In this document: positions 12,680-27,222 of the stretch, piece by piece
Numbering within the stretch: position 1 is the first letter of the stretch
Layout: every line of letters begins with the position of its first letter
Assembly: GCF_016919175.1 (NCBI RefSeq)
Contig: NZ_JAFFPU010000063.1
Span: 5,999 to 69,998 of the forward strand
Length of the DNA stretch: 64,000 nt
Source of the DNA: Leptospira ainlahdjerensis
GTDB taxonomy: Bacteria > Spirochaetota > Leptospiria > Leptospirales > Leptospiraceae
Direction: 5' to 3'
The notes under the pieces: model-generated
The model's input: only the letters and a program-made list of their open reading frames with translations
Database searches by the model: none
Told to the model about the DNA's origin: nothing
Position numbers and translations under genes: made by a program

Positions 12680-14749
12680 ATGGCAGACAAAAAGGAAAAA
12701 GTAGTCATTTTAGGAGGAGGTTTGAGTTCACTCGTGACCGCCTACGAAATCACCTCAAAACCGGGTTGGGATCAAAAATACGATCTTACTTTGTATCACA
12801 TGGGTTGGAGACTCGGAGGGAAAGGAGCAAGCGGAAGAAATCAGAAAATCTACAATCGGATCGAAGAACACGGTCTTCATATCTGGTTCGGTTTCTACGA
12901 CCACGCGTTTCAGCTCATCCGAAAATGTTACCAAGAAGCGGGAAGACCTCTCACCCAACCTTTGGCCACCTGGGAAGAAGCCTTTAAACCCGCAAACTAC
13001 TTTGTCCTGGAAGAAAAGGTGAATGAAGGTTACGTTCCTTGGCCCATCGAGTTCCCGATGAACGATCAAGTCCCGGGCGACAGTGTGGATCTTCCGGATC
13101 CGACAACCTATCCGTCCCTGATTCTAAACTTCCTTCGTGAATATTATAACGAAAACGCCGACACGATCTTTCCTGAAAAAGAAGACGAGAACAAAAACGG
13201 GATCTGGAGTCAGATCTTAGAATGGTTCGAAGAAACGATCGAAGACATAGGACTCGACATGATCGGCAAAACGATCCTGGTTTTAAAAACGCTTCTGGAT
13301 AAACTCAGCGGCGATTTTCCAAAGGATCGATTCCTAAAAATTCTCGACCTCTTTATAAAAACCCTTTGGGCAAAGGTCGAGAAAAAAATCGAATCCGATA
13401 CCGAGGCGAGACGTTTCTGGATCATGGTCGATTTTTCTCTTACGAACATCAAAGGTATGATCGAGGATCGTCTTTTTGAAAAAGGTTTCGAGAGTATCGA
13501 CGACTACGACTATAGAGAATGGCTGAGACATCACGGCGCGAGCGAACTCACGATCAACTCCGCCATCGTCCAGGCAATCTACGGCCTTGTCTTTGGAGGA
13601 GTGAATCAATACACCTTCGCCGCCGGAACAGCGCTCAAAGGGGCTCTTCGAATGGTCTTCACATACAAGGGTGCAGTCGCTTATAGAATGCAGGCGGGCA
13701 TGGGAGATACGATCATGACTCCACTTTACGAGATTCTAAAACAAAAAGGCGTAAAGATCAAATTCTTCCATAGGGTTCGGGAGTTGGTTCCGGGATCCTC
13801 GGACGGAAAAGAGAACATTCAAAGTATTCGAATCGGAAGACAAGTAACCTTAAAAACCGGAGAATATTCCCCGCTAATCGATGTTAAAGGTCTTGGCTGC
13901 TGGCCTTCGGAACCTCTCTACGATCAAATCGTAGAAGGAGAAATATTAAAAAAAGAGAATGTAGATCTCGAAAACTATTGGTCAGATTGGAAAGACAGGG
14001 AGGAAATAGTTTTAGAATACGGAAAAGACTATGATCGAATCGTCTTCGGAATTTCGATCGGGGCTATTCCATTCTTATGTCCTCAAATCCTAAAAACAAA
14101 TTCGCAGTGGAAGATGATGACCGAAACGATCGAAACTTGTTTGACGGACGCGTTTCAACTGTGGATGTTTCCGGACACGGCCGGTTTAGGCTGGAAGTAT
14201 TGGAAGAATGAACCTCCGATCCTGGGTTCTTTTGTCGAACCCTTCGATACCTGGTGCGACATGAGCCATCTCATCAATCGAGAATCTTGGCCGGACTCAA
14301 TGACTCCGAATCACATCGCCTACTTCTGCGGACCTTCTCCTCCGGGAACAGCGCCGAAAAATCCTCTTGCAAACCCTGACATTGAGGCGGAGATGAAAAA
14401 GTTAAGGGAAAGAGTTGCGAGTTTTTTAAACCAAGACGTTAGCACGCTTTGGCCGGCGGCGACGGCAACGGGCGCCAGAGGTGGATTCGACTGGAACCTT
14501 CTTTTGGATAAAGAGGAGAAAAGCGGAGTAACTAGAGTCGAAGGCCAGTTTGTCCGTTTAAACATTCAACCCACGGAAAGATATGTCTTATCGGCGAAAG
14601 GATCGACGAAATATAGACTTCCGGCCGGAAACAACGGTTATTCCAATCTTGTCATCACTGGAGACTGGATACAAAATCCGATCTTAAACGCAGGTTGTGT
14701 GGAAAGCACCGTTGTGAGCGGAATCGAAGCGGCGAAATGTTTCCTCTGA
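12680..14749 (+). CDS. FAD-dependent amine-oxidase/phytoene-desaturase-like oxidoreductase
   Basis: 689 residues. The N-terminus has a Rossmann dinucleotide fold (VVILGGGLSSLVTAYEI, residues 8-24), followed by WRLGGKGASG, the RxGG motif. The C-terminus carries the FAD-contacting segment ITGDW..NPILNAGCVEST..SGIEAA. This architecture is that of carotenoid desaturases and related flavin amine oxidases. The acidic residue usually ending the second beta strand is not evident. An insertion of about 170 residues (about 150-320) makes it longer than typical desaturases. No signal peptide. It sits between the ADC-like gene and the kinase/phosphatase giant, all co-directional. Confidence 0.8.
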   Translation: MADKKEKVVILGGGLSSLVTAYEITSKPGWDQKYDLTLYHMGWRLGGKGASGRNQKIYNRIEEHGLHIWFGFYDHAFQLIRKCYQEAGRPLTQPLATWEEAFKPANYFVLEEKVNEGYVPWPIEFPMNDQVPGDSVDLPDPTTYPSLILNFLREYYNENADTIFPEKEDENKNGIWSQILEWFEETIEDIGLDMIGKTILVLKTLLDKLSGDFPKDRFLKILDLFIKTLWAKVEKKIESDTEARRFWIMVDFSLTNIKGMIEDRLFEKGFESIDDYDYREWLRHHGASELTINSAIVQAIYGLVFGGVNQYTFAAGTALKGALRMVFTYKGAVAYRMQAGMGDTIMTPLYEILKQKGVKIKFFHRVRELVPGSSDGKENIQSIRIGRQVTLKTGEYSPLIDVKGLGCWPSEPLYDQIVEGEILKKENVDLENYWSDWKDREEIVLEYGKDYDRIVFGISIGAIPFLCPQILKTNSQWKMMTETIETCLTDAFQLWMFPDTAGLGWKYWKNEPPILGSFVEPFDTWCDMSHLINRESWPDSMTPNHIAYFCGPSPPGTAPKNPLANPDIEAEMKKLRERVASFLNQDVSTLWPAATATGARGGFDWNLLLDKEEKSGVTRVEGQFVRLNIQPTERYVLSAKGSTKYRLPAGNNGYSNLVITGDWIQNPILNAGCVESTVVSGIEAAKCFL

Positions 14750-14755
14750 TTTTCT

Positions 14756-14782
14756 AAAATCAATTTTTTTCTTTTTGATTTT
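14756..14782 (+). terminator. weak AT hairpin after the oxidoreductase gene
   Basis: AAAATCAA and TTGATTTT form a perfect 8-bp stem around a T-rich loop, 7 bases after the stop of the oxidoreductase gene. Stem is all-AT bar one pair, so at most an attenuator. Confidence 0.3.
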
Positions 14783-14814
14783 AATCCTAGGGAGAATATC
14801 ACAGTTCTTCCAGG

Positions 14815-17800
14815 ATGGAACTCCCCGGCTTTGAAACCTTCGAATCCTTTTCCATTGATCATCAGTTTCTGATATACAGATCTCTGGATCAAAGATCGGG
14901 GAAGCACGTTCTTCTCAAAATTCTTCGCCAGAAGAATCCTTCACGTAAAGATATTCAGAAGATTCATCACGATTTTAGAATTTCCAGTTTTGCGAAAGGA
15001 CCAAGAATCCAAAACTCCCTCGAATTAATCCGGCACGAAGACCTTCCGGTACTCGTTATCGAGGACAACGGATCAGTGCCTCTTTCTAGAATGTATCCAA
15101 ATGGTGTTAATTCTGTAGAAAGATTTTTTGAGATTGCCATGAGTATATCTTTAGCGCTTAAAGAAATTCATGAAAAGAGAATTTTGCACCAAGCCTTACG
15201 GCCTGGAAATATTTGGATCCAACCCGAGACCGGATTAGCGAGAATCACCGACTTTTCATCCGCGACCTTTTCAGGAAAAGACACGTCACCCTCCATTACA
15301 CCGGATCTTTCCGTTGAAATTCTATCCTATCTTCCTCCGGAATTATCAGGAAGACTTTCTCGCGTTTTGGATCTCCGAACCGATTTTTATTCTTTGGGAA
15401 TCATCTATTATCAGATGATAACCGGAATGTTACCTTTTGTTTCAAAGGACAGAAACGAAATTTTGCACGCGCATTTGGCAAGAAAGCCGGCTCTGGTTCA
15501 CACCCTTCGGGACGACCTCCCCGTTTCCATTTCGCTTATCATTGCAAAACTCTTGGAAAAAGATCCGGAACAACGTTATGCGTCCGTTAACGGATTGATA
15601 TACGATTTGGAACTTTCCCTCAAAGAATTCGAGGATAAAAATAACGAAACGGTTTTTATCCCGGGGACTAGGGATATACCGGAACTGACTTTCGATCCTT
15701 CCGCGCTCTATGGAAGGGATCGCGAGAAAGGGGTTTTAGAATCTTCTCTGGATAAGGTATTCAGAGGCGAAACGGGGTTGGTTTTAATCACCGGAGAATC
15801 CGGATCGGGAAAATCGGCTTTGGCGAAATCCTTTCTGAAAAGTATTTCCGAAAGGGGCGGAATCGTAGTTCAGGGAAAATTCGATCAATATGAAACTTCG
15901 GTTCCCTTCGGAGGATTGATCCATTCTCTTAGGGATCTTGTTTCGATCTTTTTATCAAAACCCGAAAAGGACATTAAAGAATTCAAAAAACTTATACAGC
16001 AGTACACCGGGGCGAACGGTAAAATACTATTGAATCAAATTCCAGAATTGGAATTTATCATCGGACCTCAACCCGAATTAGCGGAACTACCTCCGGATGA
16101 AAATAGAAACCGATTCTACTTTACCCTTAGAAACTTTATAAGAGCGATTTCCGAAATGAGCCGCCCCCTCGTCCTTTATATGGACGATCTTCAGTGGGCA
16201 GATCCCGCGAGTTTAAAACTGATAGAAACGTTTTTAATCTATTCAAAGATTAAGAATTTCTTATGTATTCTATCCTACCGTCCGGAAGCAGCGGAGAAAA
16301 GTAATACATTCTCGAAAATATTGGAATCTTTAGAAAGTAACAAGGTTCAGAAGAACCTCATCACGGTCCATCCTTTGGACGAAGAAAGTATCTATCGTCT
16401 TTTGCAGGATCTGGCCCCCGCCCCCGTCGAAGAAATCAGAATTGTATCTTCGATCCTCCACAAAAAAACTCTGGGAAACCCGTTCGCGGTGGTTCAGTTA
16501 CTCAGAACTTCCGAAAAAACGAACTCAATTTCCTATCAGTTCGAAACAAAACTCTGGAAATGGGACACTGAAAAAGCGCTTCAACTTCCGGTTGCGGATA
16601 ACGTTATCAATCTTCTTTGTCAAAGGATCAGAGATCTCTCCCCCGGCGTTCAGGAACTTCTCGGAGTTTGCTCCTGTCTCGGCGAGAGGTTTACTTCGGG
16701 ATTTATTTCTAAATTACATTTTTTTGACGCCGGAAAGCTCAATCAAATCCTATGGGAAGCCGTAAGAGAGGGACTTTTAGCGCCCTCCCACAGCCAAGAC
16801 CATTCCCTTTTTGAGGAGAATATTTCCGCCGAACAGGCGTTTGGTTTTTCACACGACCGTGTCCAACAAGCCGCCTACAGCCTATTGGAAGAATCTAAAC
16901 GGAAAGAGTTTCACAAAAAGGTTGGCATCGCACTTCTAAACCTGCATGGACCCGATCCTAAAAACAGGGTCCTTTTTCAAATTACGAATCATCTCAATCA
17001 GTCTCAGGAGATCATAGAAGAGAATACTCTTAGAAAAAAACTAACCATCCTCAACTACAAAGCAGGTTTGCAGGCAAAGAATTCCGGCTCTTACGAAAGC
17101 TCCCTTCTATATCTAAATTTCGCTATGGGCTCTCTGGATCAGGCGGCGATGATCGGCGACTTGGAGTTGTATTCCAACGTCATTCTGGAAACGGCCGAAA
17201 CAGAATATCTTCTGAACAACTACGAACGGACGATGCAACTTTTAGAATCATTAGAAAATATGAATCTTCCCGATCTTCAGCATATCCGGGCTGATGCAAT
17301 TCAGGTAAGGCTCTATTCCAAAATGAATAAAGTGGAGAATGCGGTGCTCGCCGGTCTTAGAGCGATGAGGCGTTTTAAAATCAACATTCCTTCCTCTCCG
17401 TTCAGGGTCACACTCGTTCTTTTCAAGGAGCTTCTGCTTTCTCTGATTCTTTCCAAAGGAAAGAACGATATCGAACTCGTCCACGTCAGGGAAAACGGAG
17501 AACCTGAATACCAAGCTCTTATCGACCTCTTCGCGGACTTAGGACCGTCGGCGTTCACGTATAATCAAAATCTATTCGCTCTGATTGTATTAAAAATGTT
17601 TAATACTTCTTTGACAAAAGGGGTTTCCAGAAGCAGTCCGATCGCCTACAGCGGCTACGGCATGATCGTAAACCAAGCATTAAAGGACTTAGATCAGGCG
17701 ATTCGTTATTCTAAACTGGCGATGGACCTAAACGACAAAATTCCTTTCGATTTGGTAAAATGGAAAGTTCAGTATGTTTATTCCGCCTATCTTTGCCACT

Positions 17801-20025
17801 GGAAAAGACATATAACTCTGGACATCAGCCTCCTTGACGACGTACATAACGGAGCGTTGCAAAACGGGGATATTTTTTACGCAGGCTTCAGTATGCAGGC
17901 CAAAACTCAAAAAAAGATATTCGCATCCTTTCCTATCGAAGAATTGTTAAACGACATCGCAAACGCCGACCAATACTTCACTGCGTCCCGGGACAACTTC
18001 GCTTTTACGATAGCCAAAAGTTCCCATCAATTCATAAAGGCTCTTTCGGGAAAGACACAATCACCCGATTCTCTCGACGACGAAAACTTCCACAGTAAGG
18101 AATTTGAAAAAGGAATTTTAGAGGATAAAAATTTCACCGCGCTTTCTTACTTCTATCACGATCTAACGAAACTACATTACTTTTCCGGAAATTTCCAAAA
18201 GGGTTTGGAAGCGGGAGAAGAAGGCGAGAAGTTGATTCAAAACGCCTTCGGCTTGATCCCCTACGCGGAATTTTGGTTTTATTACGGACTTACCATCCTC
18301 GAAAACTTTAGGGATCTATCTTTTTCCAACAGAACTCGGTTTTCTAAAAAGTTGAAAAAGATTTTTGTACTTTTCGAAAACTGGAGCAAGGATTGCCCCG
18401 AAAACTTTATGGGTCATTTGGAACTCTTAAAAGCGGAGAGGGATAGAAACAAAGGCAAGGTGGGCGAAACGATTTCCGGTTACGAAAGAGCCATCAAACT
18501 TTTTCAAGAATCCGGTTTTCTTTCCTTTCAGGCGCTTACCTGCGAAATCGCGGCAAAATTTCATTACAAAAACGGAAATTTTTCATTAGGAAATCATTAT
18601 ATCCAGCACGCCATCGATCTTTATTCCAGATGGGGAGCCGCCACTAAGGTAGAAGACCTGGAAAACCGCTTTTCGAACAGACTCGATCTTTCCCTTTCTC
18701 CCGAGGCGATCGGAAGAAAAATACAAAATCAGACTCCCGATCTGGACCAGGAAATCATATTAAAAACATATAATTTACTTTCCGGTGAAATCGTATTAGA
18801 CAATCTTTTGAAAAAATTGATTCAAATCGCAATGGAAACGGCAGGAGCCACCCGAGCGATCTACTTTCACCTACATAATAAAAATCTAATGGTCTACTTG
18901 GCAGGCCAGAGCGGAGAGGACGGGATCATAGTGGAAAACCTTCCCGAACTCGAAGAAACCCAATATCCCGTATCTTATCTCAACTACGTATTCAGAACCG
19001 GAAAGATGATTTCTACGAACGGATTCGATTCGTCTTCGATCAAAGATTTTACGGATCAATACATCAAAGAAAAAAGGCCTCAATCTGTCATTTGTATTCC
19101 TCTGGTTCACGCGGGCGGTCTGAAAGGGGTTCTTTATCTCGAGAACCAGCTCGTCAAAGGAATTTTTACGGAGAATCGGATTCAAACCCTGGAACTCATC
19201 GCAGGACAAGCGGCGATCTCGATTGAAAACGCGAACCTCTACGCCGAATTGGAAGAGAAGGTCGTGGAAAGAACTTCCGAACTCAACAATACAATTAAAT
19301 TGATTCAAAAGGACTTGCTCTACGCACAAAAGATTCAGGATCGAATCCTTCCAAAACCCGAGGCTACGTTAGGCGGAATTTACATTCTAACGAAGTATAT
19401 TCCGATGAACGAAGTCGGCGGCGACATTTACGATTACGCTGAAATAGCTCCCGGCAGGATAAGGATTTTCCTCGCTGATGCGACTGGGCACGGCGTTCAA
19501 GCTGCGTTAGTCACAATGCTGATCAAATCCGAATACGAAAGTCTGAAATATTTAGATCTACCTCCGGGAGAAGTTATCTCGGAATTGAACAAAGAAATCA
19601 TCGCGAAATACAGCGCGATCAAATCCTTTTTCAGTTGTCTCATCGCCGACGTGGACACGGGGGAAGGAACACTCTCTTATTCCGCTGCCGGACATCCTGA
19701 CCAATTCTGTCTCACCGGAAGTACGGTCACTCGGCTTTCCAAAAGTGGTCCGATCATCGGAATTTCGGAGAAGGTTAAATACCAATCTCAGTTTTTGGAA
19801 ATAGCAAAGGGCGATAAGATGTTTTTCTTTTCGGACGGAATCGTAGAGGAGTTCAACGCTTTCGAAGAGGAATTCGGAGAAGAACGGCTACTCGATTCGA
19901 TACTCAAGGAATCCTCCAAATCGGTTCCAGATCTCGTAAAATCCATATTCAGCGATTTAGAAGCCTTTCTTTCGGGACAAAAAACCCAAGACGATATCAC
20001 CTTCCTTTCCGTTGAAGTTTTATAA
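14815..20025 (+). CDS. giant signalling protein: kinase-like + AAA ATPase + GAF + SpoIIE phosphatase
   Basis: 1736 residues. Residues 1-275 form a Ser/Thr-kinase-like domain with K35 (VLLK), but the catalytic loop reads H125-Q-A127-L-R-P-G-N132 instead of HRDxKxxN and DFG reads D146-F-S. The catalytic Asp is absent, so it is probably a pseudokinase. Next is an ATPase domain with Walker A G327-ESGSGKS334 and Walker B LYMDDLQWAD, then about 700 residues of helical TPR-like repeats. A GAF domain follows (about 1320-1470), then a short coiled coil. The PP2C/SpoIIE phosphatase domain (about 1500-1736) has GGDIYDY, DATGHG and FSDGIVE metal motifs. The layout resembles PknK/LuxR-associated kinases with a phosphatase output acting on an anti-anti-sigma type target. 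Confidence 0.88.
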   Translation: MELPGFETFESFSIDHQFLIYRSLDQRSGKHVLLKILRQKNPSRKDIQKIHHDFRISSFAKGPRIQNSLELIRHEDLPVLVIEDNGSVPLSRMYPNGVNSVERFFEIAMSISLALKEIHEKRILHQALRPGNIWIQPETGLARITDFSSATFSGKDTSPSITPDLSVEILSYLPPELSGRLSRVLDLRTDFYSLGIIYYQMITGMLPFVSKDRNEILHAHLARKPALVHTLRDDLPVSISLIIAKLLEKDPEQRYASVNGLIYDLELSLKEFEDKNNETVFIPGTRDIPELTFDPSALYGRDREKGVLESSLDKVFRGETGLVLITGESGSGKSALAKSFLKSISERGGIVVQGKFDQYETSVPFGGLIHSLRDLVSIFLSKPEKDIKEFKKLIQQYTGANGKILLNQIPELEFIIGPQPELAELPPDENRNRFYFTLRNFIRAISEMSRPLVLYMDDLQWADPASLKLIETFLIYSKIKNFLCILSYRPEAAEKSNTFSKILESLESNKVQKNLITVHPLDEESIYRLLQDLAPAPVEEIRIVSSILHKKTLGNPFAVVQLLRTSEKTNSISYQFETKLWKWDTEKALQLPVADNVINLLCQRIRDLSPGVQELLGVCSCLGERFTSGFISKLHFFDAGKLNQILWEAVREGLLAPSHSQDHSLFEENISAEQAFGFSHDRVQQAAYSLLEESKRKEFHKKVGIALLNLHGPDPKNRVLFQITNHLNQSQEIIEENTLRKKLTILNYKAGLQAKNSGSYESSLLYLNFAMGSLDQAAMIGDLELYSNVILETAETEYLLNNYERTMQLLESLENMNLPDLQHIRADAIQVRLYSKMNKVENAVLAGLRAMRRFKINIPSSPFRVTLVLFKELLLSLILSKGKNDIELVHVRENGEPEYQALIDLFADLGPSAFTYNQNLFALIVLKMFNTSLTKGVSRSSPIAYSGYGMIVNQALKDLDQAIRYSKLAMDLNDKIPFDLVKWKVQYVYSAYLCHWKRHITLDISLLDDVHNGALQNGDIFYAGFSMQAKTQKKIFASFPIEELLNDIANADQYFTASRDNFAFTIAKSSHQFIKALSGKTQSPDSLDDENFHSKEFEKGILEDKNFTALSYFYHDLTKLHYFSGNFQKGLEAGEEGEKLIQNAFGLIPYAEFWFYYGLTILENFRDLSFSNRTRFSKKLKKIFVLFENWSKDCPENFMGHLELLKAERDRNKGKVGETISGYERAIKLFQESGFLSFQALTCEIAAKFHYKNGNFSLGNHYIQHAIDLYSRWGAATKVEDLENRFSNRLDLSLSPEAIGRKIQNQTPDLDQEIILKTYNLLSGEIVLDNLLKKLIQIAMETAGATRAIYFHLHNKNLMVYLAGQSGEDGIIVENLPELEETQYPVSYLNYVFRTGKMISTNGFDSSSIKDFTDQYIKEKRPQSVICIPLVHAGGLKGVLYLENQLVKGIFTENRIQTLELIAGQAAISIENANLYAELEEKVVERTSELNNTIKLIQKDLLYAQKIQDRILPKPEATLGGIYILTKYIPMNEVGGDIYDYAEIAPGRIRIFLADATGHGVQAALVTMLIKSEYESLKYLDLPPGEVISELNKEIIAKYSAIKSFFSCLIADVDTGEGTLSYSAAGHPDQFCLTGSTVTRLSKSGPIIGISEKVKYQSQFLEIAKGDKMFFFSDGIVEEFNAFEEEFGEERLLDSILKESSKSVPDLVKSIFSDLEAFLSGQKTQDDITFLSVEVL

Positions 20026-20073
20026 ACTTAACAACTTCTTAATCTCCTTTTCTCCGGCTTAACCTGACAGATC

Positions 20074-20102
20074 TTGACTCGAAACTTCGGTCGTGATTTA
20101 CT
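20074..20102 (+). promoter_or_regulatory. candidate kdp promoter
   Basis: TTGACT at 20074 and TTTACT at 20097, 17 bases apart, 31 bases before kdpF. A good -35 with a poor -10 would fit an activator-dependent promoter such as one driven by KdpE, but no KdpE site was recognised. Confidence 0.3.
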
Positions 20103-20132
20103 TTAGATAGAGGAATTTAGGAAAATAATATT

Positions 20133-20222
20133 ATGAATTTGGAAACAACCATTGCACTTTCTCTAAGTGCGATCTGTCTTGTCTATCTCGTGTTCTCGAT
20201 CTTCAAACCCGAAAAATTCTAA
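20133..20222 (+). CDS. kdpF: KdpF, small subunit of the K+-transporting ATPase
   Basis: 29-residue membrane peptide (MNLETTIALSLS...FKPEKF) with one helix, ending in the Lys/Pro-rich tail seen in KdpF. It lies 9 bases before kdpA, the position KdpF has in kdpFABC operons. KdpF stabilises the KdpABC complex in the inner membrane. It is short enough to be missed by gene callers. Confidence 0.85.
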   Translation: MNLETTIALSLSAICLVYLVFSIFKPEKF

Positions 20223-20231
20223 GGAGAGTTT

Positions 20232-21905
20232 ATGGCTACTGATTGGATCCAACTTTCGATCTTTCTATTTTCGATCGTAATTTTTTCGCCTTTAGTCGGA
20301 GCGTATCTCTATCAAGTATTCGATTCATCGACAACTTTCAAAATAGAAGCCGGCTTGTATAAAATCTGCGGAATCGATCCCCAAAAAAATATGGAATGGA
20401 AAGAATACGCGGCTTCACTCCTTTTTTTCAATTTGTTCGGCTTTTTGGTTCTGTTCGGAATATTAATTTTTCAGAATATTCTTCCCCTCAATCCGGGCAA
20501 TTTGCAGGGACTAAACCCCTTTCTCGCTTTCAATACGGCAATAAGCTTTACGACGAATACCAACTGGCAGGCTTATTCCGGAGAAGCGGCTTTGAGCTAC
20601 TTTTCGCAATTTATCGGCCTTACAACCCAAAACTTCGTAAGCGCGTCTACCGGCCTTTGTGTTTTATTAGCTTTAGCCCGGGGGCTTTCCTCGCATTCAA
20701 ACCCTGGAATCGGAAATTTCTGGAGAGACTTAATCCGAGGCACGTTATACGTCCTTATCCCTTTATCCTTGATTCTGGCCTTGACTTTAGCAGGTTCCGG
20801 AGTAATCCAAAACTTTTCGAATTACGTGACCGCAATCACATTGGAAGGAGAAACACAAATCATTCCTATGGGTCCGGCGGCGGCTCAGATCGCAATCAAA
20901 CAACTCGGAACAAACGGAGGCGGTTTTTTCGGTGTGAACAGCGCCCATCCTTTCGAAAACCCAACTCCGATTTCTAATTTTATTCAGATGTTTTCGATCC
21001 TTTTGCTTCCCGGAGCCTGCGTTTTTTTATACGGAAGAATCATCGGAAACATGAAACACGCTTGGGTTATTTTCAGCGTTATGTTCACCGTCTTTTGTTT
21101 CGGAGTGATCTCCGTCTGGATTGCGGAATCCTCTTTTAATCCCATTTCCGGGACATTCGGTTTTTGGGAAGGAAAGGAAACACGGTTCGGAATTTTAAAC
21201 AGCGCCGTTTGGGAAGTTGCCACCACAGTGGCGTCTAACGGCTCCGTCAACTCGATGCACGATAGTTTTTCTCCGATCGGCGGTATGATAGGAATGTTGA
21301 ATATTCAACTCGGAGAAGTGATCTTCGGGGGAGTAGGCGCCGGAATGTACGGGATGGTTTTATTCATTCTGCTCACTGTATTTTTGAGCGGGATCATGGT
21401 GGGAAGAAGCCCGGAATATTTAGGAAAAAAAATCGAAAAAAGGGAAATCCAAATGTCCTTACTCGGAATCCTATTACCCTCCACCGTAATTCTTCTTTTT
21501 ACTGCGGTCGCAAGCGGCCTTCCTCAAGGTTTGTCTTCTTTGGGAAACCGAGGACCACATGGTCTTTCCGAAATTCTCTACGCGTTCTCATCTGGAGCCG
21601 GAAATAACGGAAGCGCCTTCGCAGGACTAGGTGCCGATACTCCGTTTTACAATTCTATGTTGGGAATTGCGATGTTAATCGGAAGGTTCGGAGTGATTCT
21701 TCCCATCCTTGCGATCTCTGGAAGCGCCGCCGTAAAAAAAAGATCCGAAATCGTATCGGAGGGTTCTTTTTCGACGGAGGGTGGAACCTTCTTTATTCTT
21801 CTTTTATCCGTCATCATTATCGTCGGAGCTCTTACTTTTTTTCCGGCACTTACGATCGGTCCGATACTTGAGCATTTTCTAATGCTTCAAGGCCGAACTT
21901 TTTAA
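20232..21905 (+). CDS. kdpA: KdpA, potassium-binding and translocating subunit
   Basis: 557 residues, the usual length. About ten membrane helices with the four pore-loop segments of the Trk/Ktr-like channel fold, including NTAISFTTNTNWQAYSGE, GTNGGGFFGVNSAHPFENP and a third and fourth glycine-rich loop (VASNGSVNSMHDSFSP; SSGAGNNGSAFAGL). It selects K+ for the P-type pump. AAGGAG-type ribosome site (aaggagagtttATG). Part of an uninterrupted kdpFABCDE run. Confidence 0.97.
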   Translation: MATDWIQLSIFLFSIVIFSPLVGAYLYQVFDSSTTFKIEAGLYKICGIDPQKNMEWKEYAASLLFFNLFGFLVLFGILIFQNILPLNPGNLQGLNPFLAFNTAISFTTNTNWQAYSGEAALSYFSQFIGLTTQNFVSASTGLCVLLALARGLSSHSNPGIGNFWRDLIRGTLYVLIPLSLILALTLAGSGVIQNFSNYVTAITLEGETQIIPMGPAAAQIAIKQLGTNGGGFFGVNSAHPFENPTPISNFIQMFSILLLPGACVFLYGRIIGNMKHAWVIFSVMFTVFCFGVISVWIAESSFNPISGTFGFWEGKETRFGILNSAVWEVATTVASNGSVNSMHDSFSPIGGMIGMLNIQLGEVIFGGVGAGMYGMVLFILLTVFLSGIMVGRSPEYLGKKIEKREIQMSLLGILLPSTVILLFTAVASGLPQGLSSLGNRGPHGLSEILYAFSSGAGNNGSAFAGLGADTPFYNSMLGIAMLIGRFGVILPILAISGSAAVKKRSEIVSEGSFSTEGGTFFILLLSVIIIVGALTFFPALTIGPILEHFLMLQGRTF

Positions 21906-21914
21906 GGAGAACAA

Positions 21915-23999
<2,085 letters not shown>

Positions 24000-24009
24000 G
24001 GAAAAATTT

Positions 24010-24590
24010 ATGTTAAACACTGCATTTACGGCGATCAGAACCCTGTTATTTCTGACATTGATCACCGGGGTTCTATATCCGCTTATCGTCACCGGATTTT
24101 CGGAAAGATTGTTTCCTTTTCAAGCGAACGGTAGTTTGATCTTTGAAAACGAAAGAGTGATTGGATCCGCCCTCCTCGCTCAGAACTTTACAAAAGATGA
24201 ATACTTTTGGCCCAGACCATCGGCGGGAAATTTCGGAACGATTCCTTCGAGCGCGTCTAACGCGGGCCCTACAAGCGCCGCGTTAAAGATAAGAATCGAA
24301 GAAAAAAAACAATTCCTACTTAAAAAACACCCCGATCAGACGATCGTTCCCCCCGATCTTCTATTCGCCTCCGCATCAGGACTCGACCCGCATATAAGTC
24401 CCGCAGGCGCCTATTTTCAAATGCAAAGGGTTGCGATCGCAAGAAAACTCGACGTTGATCAAACTGAAGATTTAAAAAAACTGATAGAGAAATCGATCGA
24501 AAAACCTTCTTTCGGGTTTATAGGAGAGAAACGCATCAACGTCTTAAGATTGAACTTGAATCTGAATTCTAAATTTGGAAAAATCGGTCC

Positions 24591-24594
<4 letters not shown>
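24010..24594 (+). CDS. kdpC: KdpC, accessory subunit of the K+ ATPase
   Basis: 194 residues from the ATG at 24010; the longer frame starting at 23935 lies inside kdpB and was not used. One N-terminal membrane helix (TLLFLTLITGVLYPLIVTG) is followed by the family's FWPRPSAG and SASGLDPHISPAGA segments. It acts as a catalytic chaperone in KdpFABC. Its stop overlaps the kdpD start (ATGA). Confidence 0.96.
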
Positions 24595-27218
<2,624 letters not shown>

Positions 27219-27222
27219 ACCT

